From positions 2,604,001 through 2,668,000 of the forward strand of contig NZ_AP024749.1 in assembly GCF_019702945.1 (NCBI RefSeq): DNA of 64,000 bases. Reading direction: 5' to 3'. This DNA comes from Flavobacterium okayamense. GTDB lineage: Bacteria; Bacteroidota; Bacteroidia; Flavobacteriales; Flavobacteriaceae. The translations under genes and the position numbers were made by a program. Numbering within the stretch: position 1 is the first letter of the stretch; every line of letters begins with the position of its first letter. Below are positions 49,730-57,941 of this stretch, piece after piece. Under the pieces are notes generated by a model. The model had not been told where the DNA came from. It made no database searches and saw nothing but the letters and a program-made list of their open reading frames with translations.

Positions 49730-50350
49730 ATGAAAAAGAGAATTTTAATTGCCTTATGCTTATTCGGAATAACATTGGCAAATGCACAGGAAACAAACAC
49801 AAAAACATCGAATGCTAGATTTGGATTTAAAGGTGGTTTAAACTTTACGAATCTTTATGTAGATGAAGTTGATGATACTAATATGCTTACAAGTTTTCAT
49901 GCAGGTATGTTTGTAGAATTACCATTAACACAAGGAGTAGCAATTGTGCCAGAGGTTAATTTCTCAAGAAAAGGTTCAGAAGTACAAAACACAATTTTGG
50001 GAGAAACTTACAAATCAAAATTTAAACTTAGTTATTTGGAAGTACCCGTACTATTAAAATTAAATGTTGTGCCTAATTTTAATTTACATGCCGGTCCTTA
50101 TTTTGCCTACTTGTTAGATGCAAAAACTGATGTTGTAAATGAGAGTGGAGAAAACGTAAGTACGTTAACTTATGATACTGACGATTTTAACAAACTAGAT
50201 TATGGTTTATCTGCCGGATTAGGATTCGACTTTAATACAATATCTATAGGAGCTCGTTACAATTACGGACTAAACGATATTGATAAAAATGACAACTTTA
50301 ATGGTGCTAAAAATAGCGCATGGAACTTGTATTTAGCACTAAAATTTTAA
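49730..50350 (+). CDS. Outer-membrane beta-barrel porin family protein
   Basis: 206 residues. Signal peptide ending ANAQ, then FGFKGGLNFTN at the start of an eight-stranded PorT/OmpW-like barrel with repeated amphipathic strands (GMFVELPL, YLEVPVLLKL, LHAGPYFAYLL). The C-terminus ends L-Y-L-A-L-K-F with terminal phenylalanine as BAM expects. The leader immediately before the ATG is repeated before another gene of this run. Function is probably a structural or small-solute barrel. Confidence 0.85.
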   Translation: MKKRILIALCLFGITLANAQETNTKTSNARFGFKGGLNFTNLYVDEVDDTNMLTSFHAGMFVELPLTQGVAIVPEVNFSRKGSEVQNTILGETYKSKFKLSYLEVPVLLKLNVVPNFNLHAGPYFAYLLDAKTDVVNESGENVSTLTYDTDDFNKLDYGLSAGLGFDFNTISIGARYNYGLNDIDKNDNFNGAKNSAWNLYLALKF

Positions 50351-50369
50351 CCCTCAAAAATTTAATGCC

Positions 50370-50525
50370 ATGGGAAATTTATTGTATTTAATCGCAATAG
50401 TCCTAATTATACTTTGGGCATTAGGACTATACGTAGGAAGTTTTGGAAACTTAATTCACCTATTACTCGCTATAGCTGTAGTAGCTATACTATTAAGAAT
50501 TATTAACGGAAGTAGAAAAATTTAA
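50370..50525 (+). CDS. Lmo0937-like small membrane protein
   Basis: 51 residues, too short for many gene callers. It begins MGNLLYLIAIV and ends RIINGSRKI, with two membrane helices (about 4-20 and 28-45) separated by GLYVGSFGNLIH. This is the lmo0937 family pattern, G-x-x-x-W-x-x-G-x-x-x-G-x-x-x-x-x-L-I-H-x-L-L. The start is a plain ATG 20 nt after the porin stop; the YtxH gene follows 12 nt later. The role is unknown, but relatives are often in stress-induced operons. Confidence 0.75.
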   Translation: MGNLLYLIAIVLIILWALGLYVGSFGNLIHLLLAIAVVAILLRIINGSRKI

Positions 50526-50536
50526 AATTTAAAATT

Positions 50537-50773
50537 ATGAAAAATAGTAATGTATTATTAGGAATCTTAGGCGGTGTTGCTGCAGGAGCAATTGCAGGAA
50601 TTTTATTGGCACCAGACAAAGGTTCTAAAACTAGAAAAAAAATTAAACAAAAAGCCTCAAACATTAAGTCAGATTTACAAACAGAATTTGATGAATTCAT
50701 AGAAAAAATGGAAGGCAAGTATGAACAGTTAGCCGAAAAAGCAGAAGATATAAAAGAGGCTGCAAAAAAATAA
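50537..50773 (+). CDS. YtxH domain-containing protein
   Basis: 78 residues. The membrane helix (about 5-23, LGILGGVAAGAIAGILLAP) is followed by D-K-G-S-K-T-R-K-K-I, the YtxH motif, and then by a long coiled-coil rich in Glu and Lys. It is a small envelope protein linked to general stress in other phyla. Located between the lmo0937-like and holin-X-like genes, 6 nt before the latter. Confidence 0.85.
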   Translation: MKNSNVLLGILGGVAAGAIAGILLAPDKGSKTRKKIKQKASNIKSDLQTEFDEFIEKMEGKYEQLAEKAEDIKEAAKK

Positions 50774-50779
50774 GAAATC

Positions 50780-51142
50780 ATGAAAGATCAAAAAATTGTA
50801 TTAGAAGAAGTATTTGAAAAAGTTGAAAACTACACAAGAACAACTTTTGAGTTACATAAACTAAAGTTTATTGGTAAATCAAGTTCTGTTGTTTCAATAT
50901 TATTATTATACGTAACACTTTTTATAATTACACTATTCTTTGTGTCTTTCATCAACATTGCACTAGCCTTATTGGTTGGAAAATGGATTGGCAGTTATTA
51001 TTTAGGCTTTCTAATTGTTTCGTTTTTTTATCTTTTAATTGCATGTTTAGTTTATATTTTTAAAGATGAAATCTCAAACAAACTTCAAGATACCATTCTT
51101 TTAAAAATCTTAATCACACCAGATGAAGAAGAAGAAAAGTAG
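50780..51142 (+). CDS. Phage-holin/DUF1469-like membrane protein
   Basis: 120 residues. The N-terminal helix with VENYTRTTFELHKLKF is followed by two membrane helices (about 36-60 and 68-93) and a charged tail with D-E-E-E-E-K. It fits the putative holin-X/DUF1469 superfamily of small membrane proteins. The name reflects sequence family, not a phage; there is no phage gene nearby. The last 20 nt overlap the next gene. Confidence 0.7.
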   Translation: MKDQKIVLEEVFEKVENYTRTTFELHKLKFIGKSSSVVSILLLYVTLFIITLFFVSFINIALALLVGKWIGSYYLGFLIVSFFYLLIACLVYIFKDEISNKLQDTILLKILITPDEEEEK

Positions 51143-51464
51143 AATAGAGAAACTCGAAGAAAGAATAGTTATACTTGAAGCACAACAAAAAAGTGATTTT
51201 GAAGCGCTTAAAGAACAGCTAGAAATAACTTATGAAAGCCTAAAGCCAACCCATATTGTTTCCAATATTATTGATAACGCTTTAAGCAATAAGAAACTAA
51301 AAAATTCAATCTTTAAGATAGGATTGCGTTCAACATTGAGTTATCTCATAAAAAGAATGATTTTTAAAAACTCAAATTCAATTATGAGTAACATAACCTC
51401 TTCTATTTTAAAATCTATTATATACAAAAAGGTTCAAACCTTTTTACAATCAAATAATCATTAA
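51123..51464 (+). CDS. Hypothetical coiled-coil protein of the YtxH run
   Basis: 113 residues, basic. Coiled-coil at the start (KSRIEKLEERIVILEAQQK), then helical with I-V-S-N-I-I-D-N-A-L and R-S-T-L-S-Y-L-I-K. It overlaps the previous gene by 20 nt, so it is translated with it. A small stem (AAAAAGGTT / AACCTTTTT, 51426-51445) lies inside its last codons. No family recognised. Confidence 0.6.
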   Translation: MKKKKSRIEKLEERIVILEAQQKSDFEALKEQLEITYESLKPTHIVSNIIDNALSNKKLKNSIFKIGLRSTLSYLIKRMIFKNSNSIMSNITSSILKSIIYKKVQTFLQSNNH

Positions 51465-51474
51465 AAAAAATGCT

Positions 51475-52125
51475 ATGAAAAATTTAAAATTAACAGTAGG
51501 AACTTTATTACTAGCAACTGCATTTGTTGCCTGTGATAACACTAAAGAAAAAGAAGCTCAAAAATTAGTTTCCGAATATACAACTTACGTAGACTCGGTT
51601 AGTGATTTAAGTATGGAAAATTCATCATCTAACTGGGATGTTATTGCCGCAGAGTATGATACTAAAAAAATGAAAGCCGAAAGCGCTATAGTTGGTGTAG
51701 AAGATAAAACAAAAGCTGAAAATGAAATTGAATCAGCTTCTATGACCTTTGAAACCTATCAAATGGAAGTTCAAAAAACGAAAGCAAAAATGCACAAAGA
51801 AGAGTTAAGAAATTCATTGTTTGGAATGAATAAAGTTGGCGATGATATGTCTTTTGCTTGGGTAAACAAAGATAACATTCTAAGTGTGTATGAAAACTTT
51901 GTAAATACAGTTAAAGAAAACAAAGACAGTTATTCACGTGAAGATTGGGATGAAATTAAATTATTGTATGAGGCTTTAGACACTCGTAAAAACACGGTTG
52001 AAAATGAAGGTTTATCAACTGAAGATAACTTAAAAATTGCAGCTTTAAAAGTAGAATTTAGTCCAATGTACACCGTAAATCGTATGGGAGCAAAAGCTGA
52101 AGAAAACAATGAAGCTAAAGAATAA
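51475..52125 (+). CDS. Hypothetical helical lipoprotein
   Basis: 216 residues, lipobox AFVAC (cysteine 20) followed by D-N-T-K-E-K-E. The mature part is charged and helical, with several conserved-looking Trp positions (S-N-W-D-V-I, F-A-W-V-N-K, R-E-D-W-D-E-I). It may relate to DUF6565-type lipoproteins, which I cannot confirm. The 23-nt context around its ATG is identical to the porin gene's, which suggests matched translation. A terminator follows. Confidence 0.55.
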   Translation: MKNLKLTVGTLLLATAFVACDNTKEKEAQKLVSEYTTYVDSVSDLSMENSSSNWDVIAAEYDTKKMKAESAIVGVEDKTKAENEIESASMTFETYQMEVQKTKAKMHKEELRNSLFGMNKVGDDMSFAWVNKDNILSVYENFVNTVKENKDSYSREDWDEIKLLYEALDTRKNTVENEGLSTEDNLKIAALKVEFSPMYTVNRMGAKAEENNEAKE

Positions 52126-52127
52126 TT

Positions 52128-52154
52128 AAAAGGCTCAATTATGAGCCTTTTTTT
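52128..52154 (+). terminator. Terminator between lipoprotein and lipocalin genes
   Basis: AAAAGGCTCA (52128-52137) / TGAGCCTTTT (52142-52151) with loop ATTA and a T-run. It lies only 13 nt before the next start codon, so partial read-through is likely. Confidence 0.7.
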
Positions 52155-52166
52155 AAAATTAATACT

Positions 52167-52631
52167 ATGAAAAATATTGTATTTATAATTATTGCTTCAG
52201 TATTCTTCATTAGCTGTAAATCAACATCGGCTGTTGATAATTATGTAGATTATGAAGCACAACGAAATGTAAAAGGAGATTGGATCATTTCAAACATTGA
52301 ATATCCCAATTCAAATTATATTCAAGTAAATCATTTTGATATTGCTAAGAGCGATTGTTTTACAAATAGTACTTGGAACTTTGTTTCAAACAATAATAAA
52401 GGAACAGTAGTTTTTCCAAACAATTGTGCAGCTACTCGAAACATTACTTGGTATATCAATAGAGACGGACAAATGGTTCTGAAGTTTTTAAATTCAGAAT
52501 CCAGTAGAAAAACAGAAACTGGCTATGTGGTAGATTATATTCCCGTAAATGCTAATTCATTTATTCTAAGAGATAAAGCTATGATTTCAAATAGTACAGT
52601 TCAAATAGAAATAACTTTTACACGTATTTAG
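52167..52631 (+). CDS. Lipocalin-like lipoprotein
   Basis: 154 residues, lipobox FFISC (cysteine 17), followed by a lipocalin-like beta-barrel. N-V-K-G-D-W-I-I-S-N-I is the typical first strand G-x-W. F-T-N-S-T-W-N-F-V-S-N-N and the pair of cysteines C-F and C-A fit the lipocalin family that accompanies OmpA genes in Flavobacteriaceae. It would hold a hydrophobic ligand or fold in the outer membrane. The OmpA gene starts 47 nt later. Confidence 0.75.
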   Translation: MKNIVFIIIASVFFISCKSTSAVDNYVDYEAQRNVKGDWIISNIEYPNSNYIQVNHFDIAKSDCFTNSTWNFVSNNNKGTVVFPNNCAATRNITWYINRDGQMVLKFLNSESSRKTETGYVVDYIPVNANSFILRDKAMISNSTVQIEITFTRI

Positions 52632-52678
52632 TCATGAATTCAAATATTCACACATATAAAAAAATAAAATGTATACTA

Positions 52679-53359
52679 ATGAGTAAAAAATTAGCTATAC
52701 TATTATTAAGTGCAACTATGCTGGTTCAATGTAAATCGGTTAAAAATGCAAATAACACTCAAAAAGGAGCTGTGATAGGTGCTACCGGAGGTGCAATTCT
52801 TGGTGGTGTTTTAGGCAATAACCTTGGAAAAGGTGGACGCGGTGCAGAAGGTGCCATCATAGGTGGTGTAGTCGGTGGTATTACGGGCGGACTTATTGGT
52901 AGACAAATGGATAAACAAGCTCGTGAGATTGAACAACAATTACCTAGTGCAAAAGTTGAGCGCGTTGGAGAAGGTATTAAATTAACGCTTAATGAAAACT
53001 CTGTTAATTTCGATTTAAACAAATCGTCTTTAACCTCAACTGCAAAAGCAAACTTAGATAAATTAGTCGGAGTTTTTAAAGATTACCCAGATACTAATAT
53101 TATTATCTATGGTCATACAGATAGTACAGGTGATGAAAGTTACAACATGAATTTATCTGTAGATCGAGCAGAATCTGTAAAAAATTACTTGTCGTCTAAA
53201 GGATTAGTAAGGTCTAGATTTGAAATCGTAGGAATGGGTGAAACAGAACCTATTGATTCTAATGAAACAACAAGCGGTAGAGCAAACAATCGTAGGGTTG
53301 AGTTTGCCATACTTGCCAACAATAAAATGATTGAAGATGCCGAAAAACAAGCACAATAA
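52679..53359 (+). CDS. OmpA family lipoprotein with glycine-zipper
   Basis: 226 residues. Lipobox MLVQC (cysteine 19) is followed by a glycine-zipper membrane-associated part (about 30-75, GATGGAILGGVLGNNLGKGG) and an OmpA-like domain (about 110-220). The domain has VNFDLNKSSLTSTA, IYGHTDSTGD, LSVDRAESVKNYLSSKG and GRANNRRVEFAI, so the full peptidoglycan-binding loop is present. The frame opens at 52634, but the lipoprotein signal starts at the ATG at 52679. The protein would tie outer membrane to the wall; it is the last gene of the envelope run. Confidence 0.9.
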   Translation: MSKKLAILLLSATMLVQCKSVKNANNTQKGAVIGATGGAILGGVLGNNLGKGGRGAEGAIIGGVVGGITGGLIGRQMDKQAREIEQQLPSAKVERVGEGIKLTLNENSVNFDLNKSSLTSTAKANLDKLVGVFKDYPDTNIIIYGHTDSTGDESYNMNLSVDRAESVKNYLSSKGLVRSRFEIVGMGETEPIDSNETTSGRANNRRVEFAILANNKMIEDAEKQAQ

Positions 53360-53363
53360 TCAT

Positions 53364-53394
53364 AAAAAAAGCTAGCAAATTGCTAGCTTTTTTA
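53364..53394. terminator. Bidirectional terminator between OmpA gene and prfA
   Basis: AAAAAAGCTAGCA / TGCTAGCTTTTTT with loop AAT, between convergent genes. Confidence 0.85.
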
Positions 53395-53397
53395 TTT

Positions 53398-54471
53398 TTA
53401 GAATACTTCCGATTCTTTTAATTTTTCTGTATTGGCAACAAGCTGAAGTTCATCAATAAACTTCTGAATTTTTCCATTCATAACGCCATCCATATCAAAA
53501 ATATCCATTCCAATTCTGTGATCGGTTACACGTCCTTGTGGATAGTTGTAGGTTCTAATTTTAGCCGAACGGTCACCAGAGCTTACTTGCGAATTACGTT
53601 TCTTAGCGTCTTCTTCTTGCTTTTTCGCTAATTCCATTTCATATAAACGTGAACGTAATACTTGTAAAGCTTTATCTTTATTTTTGTGCTGTGATTTTTC
53701 ATCCTGACATTGTGCAACTAATCCTGTTGGAATGTGCGTCATACGAACAGCAGATTTCGTTGTATTTACCGATTGCCCTCCAGGACCAGACGAACAGAAT
53801 AAATCGATTCGAACATCATTCATATCAATTTGTACATCAAATTCTTCCGCTTCAGGTAAAACCATAACAGTTGCCGCCGATGTATGAACACGTCCTTGAG
53901 TTTCCGTTTGAGGTACACGTTGTACACGGTGCACACCCGCTTCATATTTCAAAGTTCCGTAAACATCTTCACCTGTAACTTCAAAAATAACTTCTTTATA
54001 TCCTCCAGCTGTTCCTTCGTTTAAATCTACAACCGAAGTTCTCCAACCTTTAGATTCGCAATAACGTGTGTACATTTTAAATAAATCACCTGCAAAAATA
54101 GAAGCTTCATCCCCACCCGTTCCAGCACGAATCTCAACCATTACGTTTTTCGCATCTTCCGGATCTTTAGGAATCAACATGAATTTGATTTCATCCTCTA
54201 ATTCTGGTAATCTATCTTGTGCTTCGTCTAATTGCATTTTTGCCATTTCAACCATTTCCGCATCCGAACCGTCTGCAATGATTTCTTTAGCCTCAGCAAT
54301 ATTTCCCGTTACATTAATATATTCTTCGCGTTTTTCAACAAGCGCTTTTAAATCTTTATATTCTTTATTCAACTGTACATAACGCTTCTGGTCAGCAATA
54401 ACATCCGGTTGGATAATTAAATCTGACACTTCATCGAAACGTTGTTTTACATATTGTAATCTCTCTAACAT
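53398..54471 (-). CDS. prfA: Peptide chain release factor 1
   Basis: 357 residues. It releases peptides at UAA and UAG. The GGQ loop is S-G-P-G-G-Q-S-V-N, needed for peptidyl-tRNA hydrolysis. The stop-codon recognition loop reads [19 protein letters not shown], in the position of the RF1 P-A-T motif (here P-Q-T), so this is RF1 and not RF2, which carries SPF. The coiled-coil N-terminal region is complete and the length is usual. A -7 box lies 24 nt before the ATG. Confidence 0.96.
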   Translation of the reverse strand: MLERLQYVKQRFDEVSDLIIQPDVIADQKRYVQLNKEYKDLKALVEKREEYINVTGNIAEAKEIIADGSDAEMVEMAKMQLDEAQDRLPELEDEIKFMLIPKDPEDAKNVMVEIRAGTGGDEASIFAGDLFKMYTRYCESKGWRTSVVDLNEGTAGGYKEVIFEVTGEDVYGTLKYEAGVHRVQRVPQTETQGRVHTSAATVMVLPEAEEFDVQIDMNDVRIDLFCSSGPGGQSVNTTKSAVRMTHIPTGLVAQCQDEKSQHKNKDKALQVLRSRLYEMELAKKQEEDAKKRNSQVSSGDRSAKIRTYNYPQGRVTDHRIGMDIFDMDGVMNGKIQKFIDELQLVANTEKLKESEVF

Positions 54472-54494
54472 TGTGTTTGATAATTTTAGGAGTG

Positions 54495-54502
54495 CAAATT
54501 TA
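54495..54502 (-). promoter_or_regulatory. prfA -7 box (TAAATTTG)
   Basis: The minus-strand TAAATTTG fits TAnnTTTG. The leader contains CAAACACAATG at the start codon. Confidence 0.45.
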
Positions 54503-54577
54503 CGTAAAATTCTGTTTACTTCATCTATTACACTTATGGTTTAATATTTTTTTGTAAATCAATCAGTTATAAATTTT

Positions 54578-54657
54578 ATTTAAAATTAATCTAAATAAAC
54601 TTTGTAGATTAAAAATTCAGTTATATTTTTGCGTCGTTATTTTAAATAAATCTAAAT
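54578..54657. repeat. Two operator-like repeats flanking the siderophore-receptor promoter
   Basis: The 19-bp pseudo-palindrome ATTTAAAATTAATCTAAAT (54578-54596, two mismatched pairs) lies just upstream of the -33 element. A related copy (ATTTTAAATAAATCTAAAT, 54639-54657) lies in the leader next to the ATG. Both end in AATCTAAAT. The arrangement suits an iron-responsive repressor, though the family cannot be named. Confidence 0.45.
54601..54631 (+). promoter_or_regulatory. Siderophore receptor promoter
   Basis: TTTG (54601-54604), a 19-nt spacer and TATTTTTG (54624-54631) form a full consensus promoter. The leader is about 25 nt. Confidence 0.7.
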
Positions 54658-54660
54658 AAA

Positions 54661-56829
54661 ATGAAAATATATTTAACAGCACTAACAACAGCAGTATTCA
54701 GCACAATTGGATTATCACAAGAACATTTTGAAGCCAAAAAGGTAGAATTAACTATTGAAAACGACACTGTTAAGGTAAAGAAATACAACTTAAATGAAGT
54801 AGTAGTAGATGGCAAAAATAAAGACAAAGAATTAACTAGTGGCAAAGCAAAAATTAAAGAAATGGACTTACCACAAGCTTCTTCAATTGTTACTTCTGAA
54901 GTTTTAAAGCAACAACAAGTTACTACATTAACAGATGTATTGAAAAATGCCAATGGTGTATATATAATGGGAACAACTGGTGGTTACCAAGAAGAAATTG
55001 CATCTCGTGGATTCAATTTAGGTAGCAATAATACTTTCAAAAACGGTATTCGTTATTACAACGGAATGATGATTGAAACTTCTGGTTTAGAAAAAGTTGA
55101 ATTCTTAAAAGGTAGTACTGCTATGTTATATGGTAACGTTGCTCCTGGTGGAATTATGAACTTGGTTACCAAGAAACCTAAATACGAATTTGGTGGTGAA
55201 GCTGGTTTTGCACAAAGCAGTTTTAATACGTACCAACCTTCTTTTGATGTATACAATGCTATTGGTAAAAACAAAAAAGTTGCTTTTCGTGTAAATGGAA
55301 GCTATACCAATGGAGAAAGCTTTAGAAACTTTGTACAATCGGAACGTTACTATTTCAACCCATCGTTTGAAGTTAAGCTAAACGAAAAAACAAAATTATT
55401 AGTTGAAGCTGATTATATAAACGATTCAAGAACTCCCGATTTTGGTGCTGGCGTAATTGATTATGAAGTAGTTGATTTACCTCGCGATAGATTTTTAGGA
55501 GTAACTTGGGGATATTACGATTCAGAGCAATTCTCGAATACTATAACACTTACTCATAAAATTAACGATGCTTGGAATATTAACTTCATTAATGGTATTC
55601 GTTATTTTAAAACTGAATTATTCTCAAATACTCGCCCTAACACAAGTGGTGGAGGTGTTTTAGCTAATGGAGATTGGGACAGAAGTATTCAAAAAGCGGA
55701 TGCTAAAGACAATTATTTTACACAACAAGCTAACTTAAATGGTTTATTTGCAACAGGAAAAATCGAACATAATTTCTTATTTGGTGCTGATGTAGAAAAC
55801 TTCAAAAACTATGCAACACGTTATCAAAATGTTGCTTACGATCAAATTAACATTTTTGAAGAATACGATCCTTCATTAGAAGAAGCAATTCCTACTATGA
55901 CAGCTACAACTTTAACAACTGCTCCAACAAGTCGTTTCGGAGTTTATGTTCAAGATTTAGTTACTTTATCAGAAAAATGGAAAGTATTAGCGGGTGTTCG
56001 CTATACGTATCAAGATACTGAAAGTAATGTATTTACATATAGCACAAATAAAAATGAGCCTTCAAATCAATATGATGATGCTTTTTCACCAAGATTTGGT
56101 TTAATTTATCAACCAACAAAAAACCACACATTATTTGCGACTTATTCCAATTCATTTGAGACAAATTCTGGACAAGACGAAAATGGTAAGGCTTTAGAAC
56201 CTTCAATTATTGATCAATATGAAATTGGTGTAAAAAACAAATTCTTCAACAATAAATTAGGATTTAATGTTATTGCTTACCAAATCACAAATGATAAGAA
56301 TTACCAACAATCGTTAGCAAATAATAACTCCTACAATTACATTAAAGTTTTAGCAGGAACAGTAAGAAGTCAAGGTGTAGAAATCGATGTAAATTATAGT
56401 GCTTTCAAAGGTTTCTCTATAATTGCTGGATATAGTTTTAACGAAACTAAATTCTTAGATAGCGAATATTATGTAGAAGGAAGTTTATTACGTTACAATC
56501 CTAAAAACACAGCCAACTTAAGTTTCAACTACGAGTTTTTAGATGGTTCATTAAAAGGATTAAGCTTCGGATTAATTAATACGTATTTCGGAACGCGTTA
56601 TGCAGGTCGTTCTACAAGAGTTCAAGTAAATAATGATTCGAGACAATTAATTTACTTAAGCGATTATTTTCAATCAGATGCTACAGCAAGTTACACTATT
56701 AAAAGCTTTACTTTAAGAGCAAAATTGGGTAACATCTTTAACGAATTAAACTATAATGCACACGACGATAATAGCTTAAACCCTATTGCCCCAAGAAACT
56801 ATTCATTAGCATTAGCTTATAATTTTTAA
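54661..56829 (+). CDS. TonB-dependent siderophore receptor
   Basis: 722 residues. A signal peptide (ending GLSQ) is followed by a TonB-box-like region YNLNEVVVDG, a plug domain (about 65-175, with LTDVLKNANGVYIMG, ASRGFNLG, EFLKGSTAMLYGNVAPGGIMNLVTKKP) and a 22-strand barrel ending LALAYNF. It would import ferric siderophore across the outer membrane. There is no carboxypeptidase-like extension before the plug, unlike SusC-type receptors. The downstream PepSY gene is 6 nt away and is a typical partner. Confidence 0.93.
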   Translation: MKIYLTALTTAVFSTIGLSQEHFEAKKVELTIENDTVKVKKYNLNEVVVDGKNKDKELTSGKAKIKEMDLPQASSIVTSEVLKQQQVTTLTDVLKNANGVYIMGTTGGYQEEIASRGFNLGSNNTFKNGIRYYNGMMIETSGLEKVEFLKGSTAMLYGNVAPGGIMNLVTKKPKYEFGGEAGFAQSSFNTYQPSFDVYNAIGKNKKVAFRVNGSYTNGESFRNFVQSERYYFNPSFEVKLNEKTKLLVEADYINDSRTPDFGAGVIDYEVVDLPRDRFLGVTWGYYDSEQFSNTITLTHKINDAWNINFINGIRYFKTELFSNTRPNTSGGGVLANGDWDRSIQKADAKDNYFTQQANLNGLFATGKIEHNFLFGADVENFKNYATRYQNVAYDQINIFEEYDPSLEEAIPTMTATTLTTAPTSRFGVYVQDLVTLSEKWKVLAGVRYTYQDTESNVFTYSTNKNEPSNQYDDAFSPRFGLIYQPTKNHTLFATYSNSFETNSGQDENGKALEPSIIDQYEIGVKNKFFNNKLGFNVIAYQITNDKNYQQSLANNNSYNYIKVLAGTVRSQGVEIDVNYSAFKGFSIIAGYSFNETKFLDSEYYVEGSLLRYNPKNTANLSFNYEFLDGSLKGLSFGLINTYFGTRYAGRSTRVQVNNDSRQLIYLSDYFQSDATASYTIKSFTLRAKLGNIFNELNYNAHDDNSLNPIAPRNYSLALAYNF

Positions 56830-56835
56830 ACAGAA

Positions 56836-57384
56836 ATGAAAGCACAAAAAATTAGAGACTTACATCGCGATTTAGGTTATTTCTATCTTGGATTAATTGT
56901 AACATTTGCTTTTTCTGGAATATTAATGAATCACAGAGAACATTGGCATCCAGAAAAAATTACTATCGAAAGTAAACCTGTCGAATTGCAATTGCCTAAA
57001 AGTGAAAGTGAAATAACCGAAGAATTTGCTCAAAAAACGGCTAGTGATTTAGGATTAGTTGGAAAAGTTCGTCGCCATATGGTTCGTAAAGGAACTTTAA
57101 GAATACAACTAGAAAGTGCTGAAATTGAAGTGGATGTAAAAACAGGTAAAGGCGAAATGGTACAATTCATAAAAACACCTATTGTAAGTCAAGCTATGAA
57201 GTTGCACAAAAATACTTCAGCGTGGTGGATTTACTTTTCTGATATTTTTGGAATTTCATTAATTATAATTGCCATAACAGGTGCCATGATGGTAAAACAT
57301 GGAAAACACATCTTTAAGCGCTACGGTTGGAAATTAACGCTAATCGGAATGCTTTTCCCTATCATTTTCTTGTTAGTTTTTTAA
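56836..57384 (+). CDS. PepSY-associated membrane protein
   Basis: 182 residues. It opens with RDLHRDLGYFYLGLIVTFAFSGILMNHREHWHP, the typical PepSY-TM start with histidines near the membrane. A periplasmic PepSY segment (about 50-115) and two more helices (about 128-150 and 160-180) follow. Such proteins pair with siderophore receptors, probably in ferric-siderophore reduction at the inner membrane. It is in the same transcript as the receptor and ends at a strong terminator. Confidence 0.88.
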   Translation: MKAQKIRDLHRDLGYFYLGLIVTFAFSGILMNHREHWHPEKITIESKPVELQLPKSESEITEEFAQKTASDLGLVGKVRRHMVRKGTLRIQLESAEIEVDVKTGKGEMVQFIKTPIVSQAMKLHKNTSAWWIYFSDIFGISLIIIAITGAMMVKHGKHIFKRYGWKLTLIGMLFPIIFLLVF

Positions 57385-57388
57385 AGTT

Positions 57389-57421
57389 AAAAATCCCAAC
57401 TTCTAGAAGTTGGGATTTTTG
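57389..57421 (+). terminator. Strong palindromic terminator after the siderophore operon
   Basis: A perfect 16-bp inverted repeat (57389-57404 / 57405-57420) centred on TCTAGA, with A and T flanks. Confidence 0.88.
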
Positions 57422-57430
57422 TTTTTTATT

Positions 57431-57438
57431 TATATTTG
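57431..57438 (+). promoter_or_regulatory. -7 box (TATATTTG) before a TTG-started gene
   Basis: TATATTTG fits the consensus. It predicts transcription from about 57445, just upstream of the TTG start at 57464. Confidence 0.5.
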
Positions 57439-57463
57439 AAATCATATTTTAAAAATTCATTTC

Positions 57464-57931
57464 TTGAAATATCTCAAAATAATTAGTGTTATTACTTTTA
57501 TCGTTGCGTTATTTTATTTAGCATTTTACAAAACCGACAAAATAAATATTGAAGGTAATTGGGATCCTGAAGAAATAGTACTTAACAATAAAAAGGTTTT
57601 TCCAAATAGTATAATTGATAGTATTTTTAAAGATATTAGTCGAGAGCAAATATCTATAAGCGATTGGACAGATTCTATTTATTTACATCAAGAAAAAATT
57701 AGTGCTCATTTTTCAATAAGAAAGGAAAACAATAAAAAGATAATTTCATTATCATCTAATGAAAGGGCTTTGAATGGCGATTTTGAATTAAAAGTAGACA
57801 CCATATATTTTGATGATAAAAGTTATCAAATTAAAGTTGAAATTCTTTCAGAATCTACTTATCTCAAATTTTATAAGAACTTACATATTTTACCTTGGAA
57901 ACCTCAAATTCCAAGAAAAGGCCTTCCTTAA
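57464..57931 (+). CDS. Hypothetical membrane-anchored protein with TTG start
   Basis: 155 residues. A single N-terminal helix (about 5-22) anchors a mostly beta-rich domain with I-N-I-E-G-N-W-D-P-E-E-I and W-T-D-S-I-Y-L. The G-N-W pattern near the start is lipocalin-like. There is no ATG in frame between the -7 box and the conserved-looking N-terminus, so the TTG at 57464 is the probable start. The next gene follows 10 nt later. Function unknown. Confidence 0.6.
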   Translation: MKYLKIISVITFIVALFYLAFYKTDKINIEGNWDPEEIVLNNKKVFPNSIIDSIFKDISREQISISDWTDSIYLHQEKISAHFSIRKENNKKIISLSSNERALNGDFELKVDTIYFDDKSYQIKVEILSESTYLKFYKNLHILPWKPQIPRKGLP

Positions 57932-57941
57932 TTAAACTACC

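Noticed and set aside
50780..51142. Holin-like gene as sign of a prophage
   Set aside because: No other phage gene is present; the neighbours are envelope-stress genes and the family name is historical.
51426..51445. AAAAAGGTT/AACCTTTTT stem as a terminator in the coiled-coil gene
   Set aside because: It lies inside the coding sequence with a 2-nt loop and a short T-run; a coincidental palindrome is more likely.
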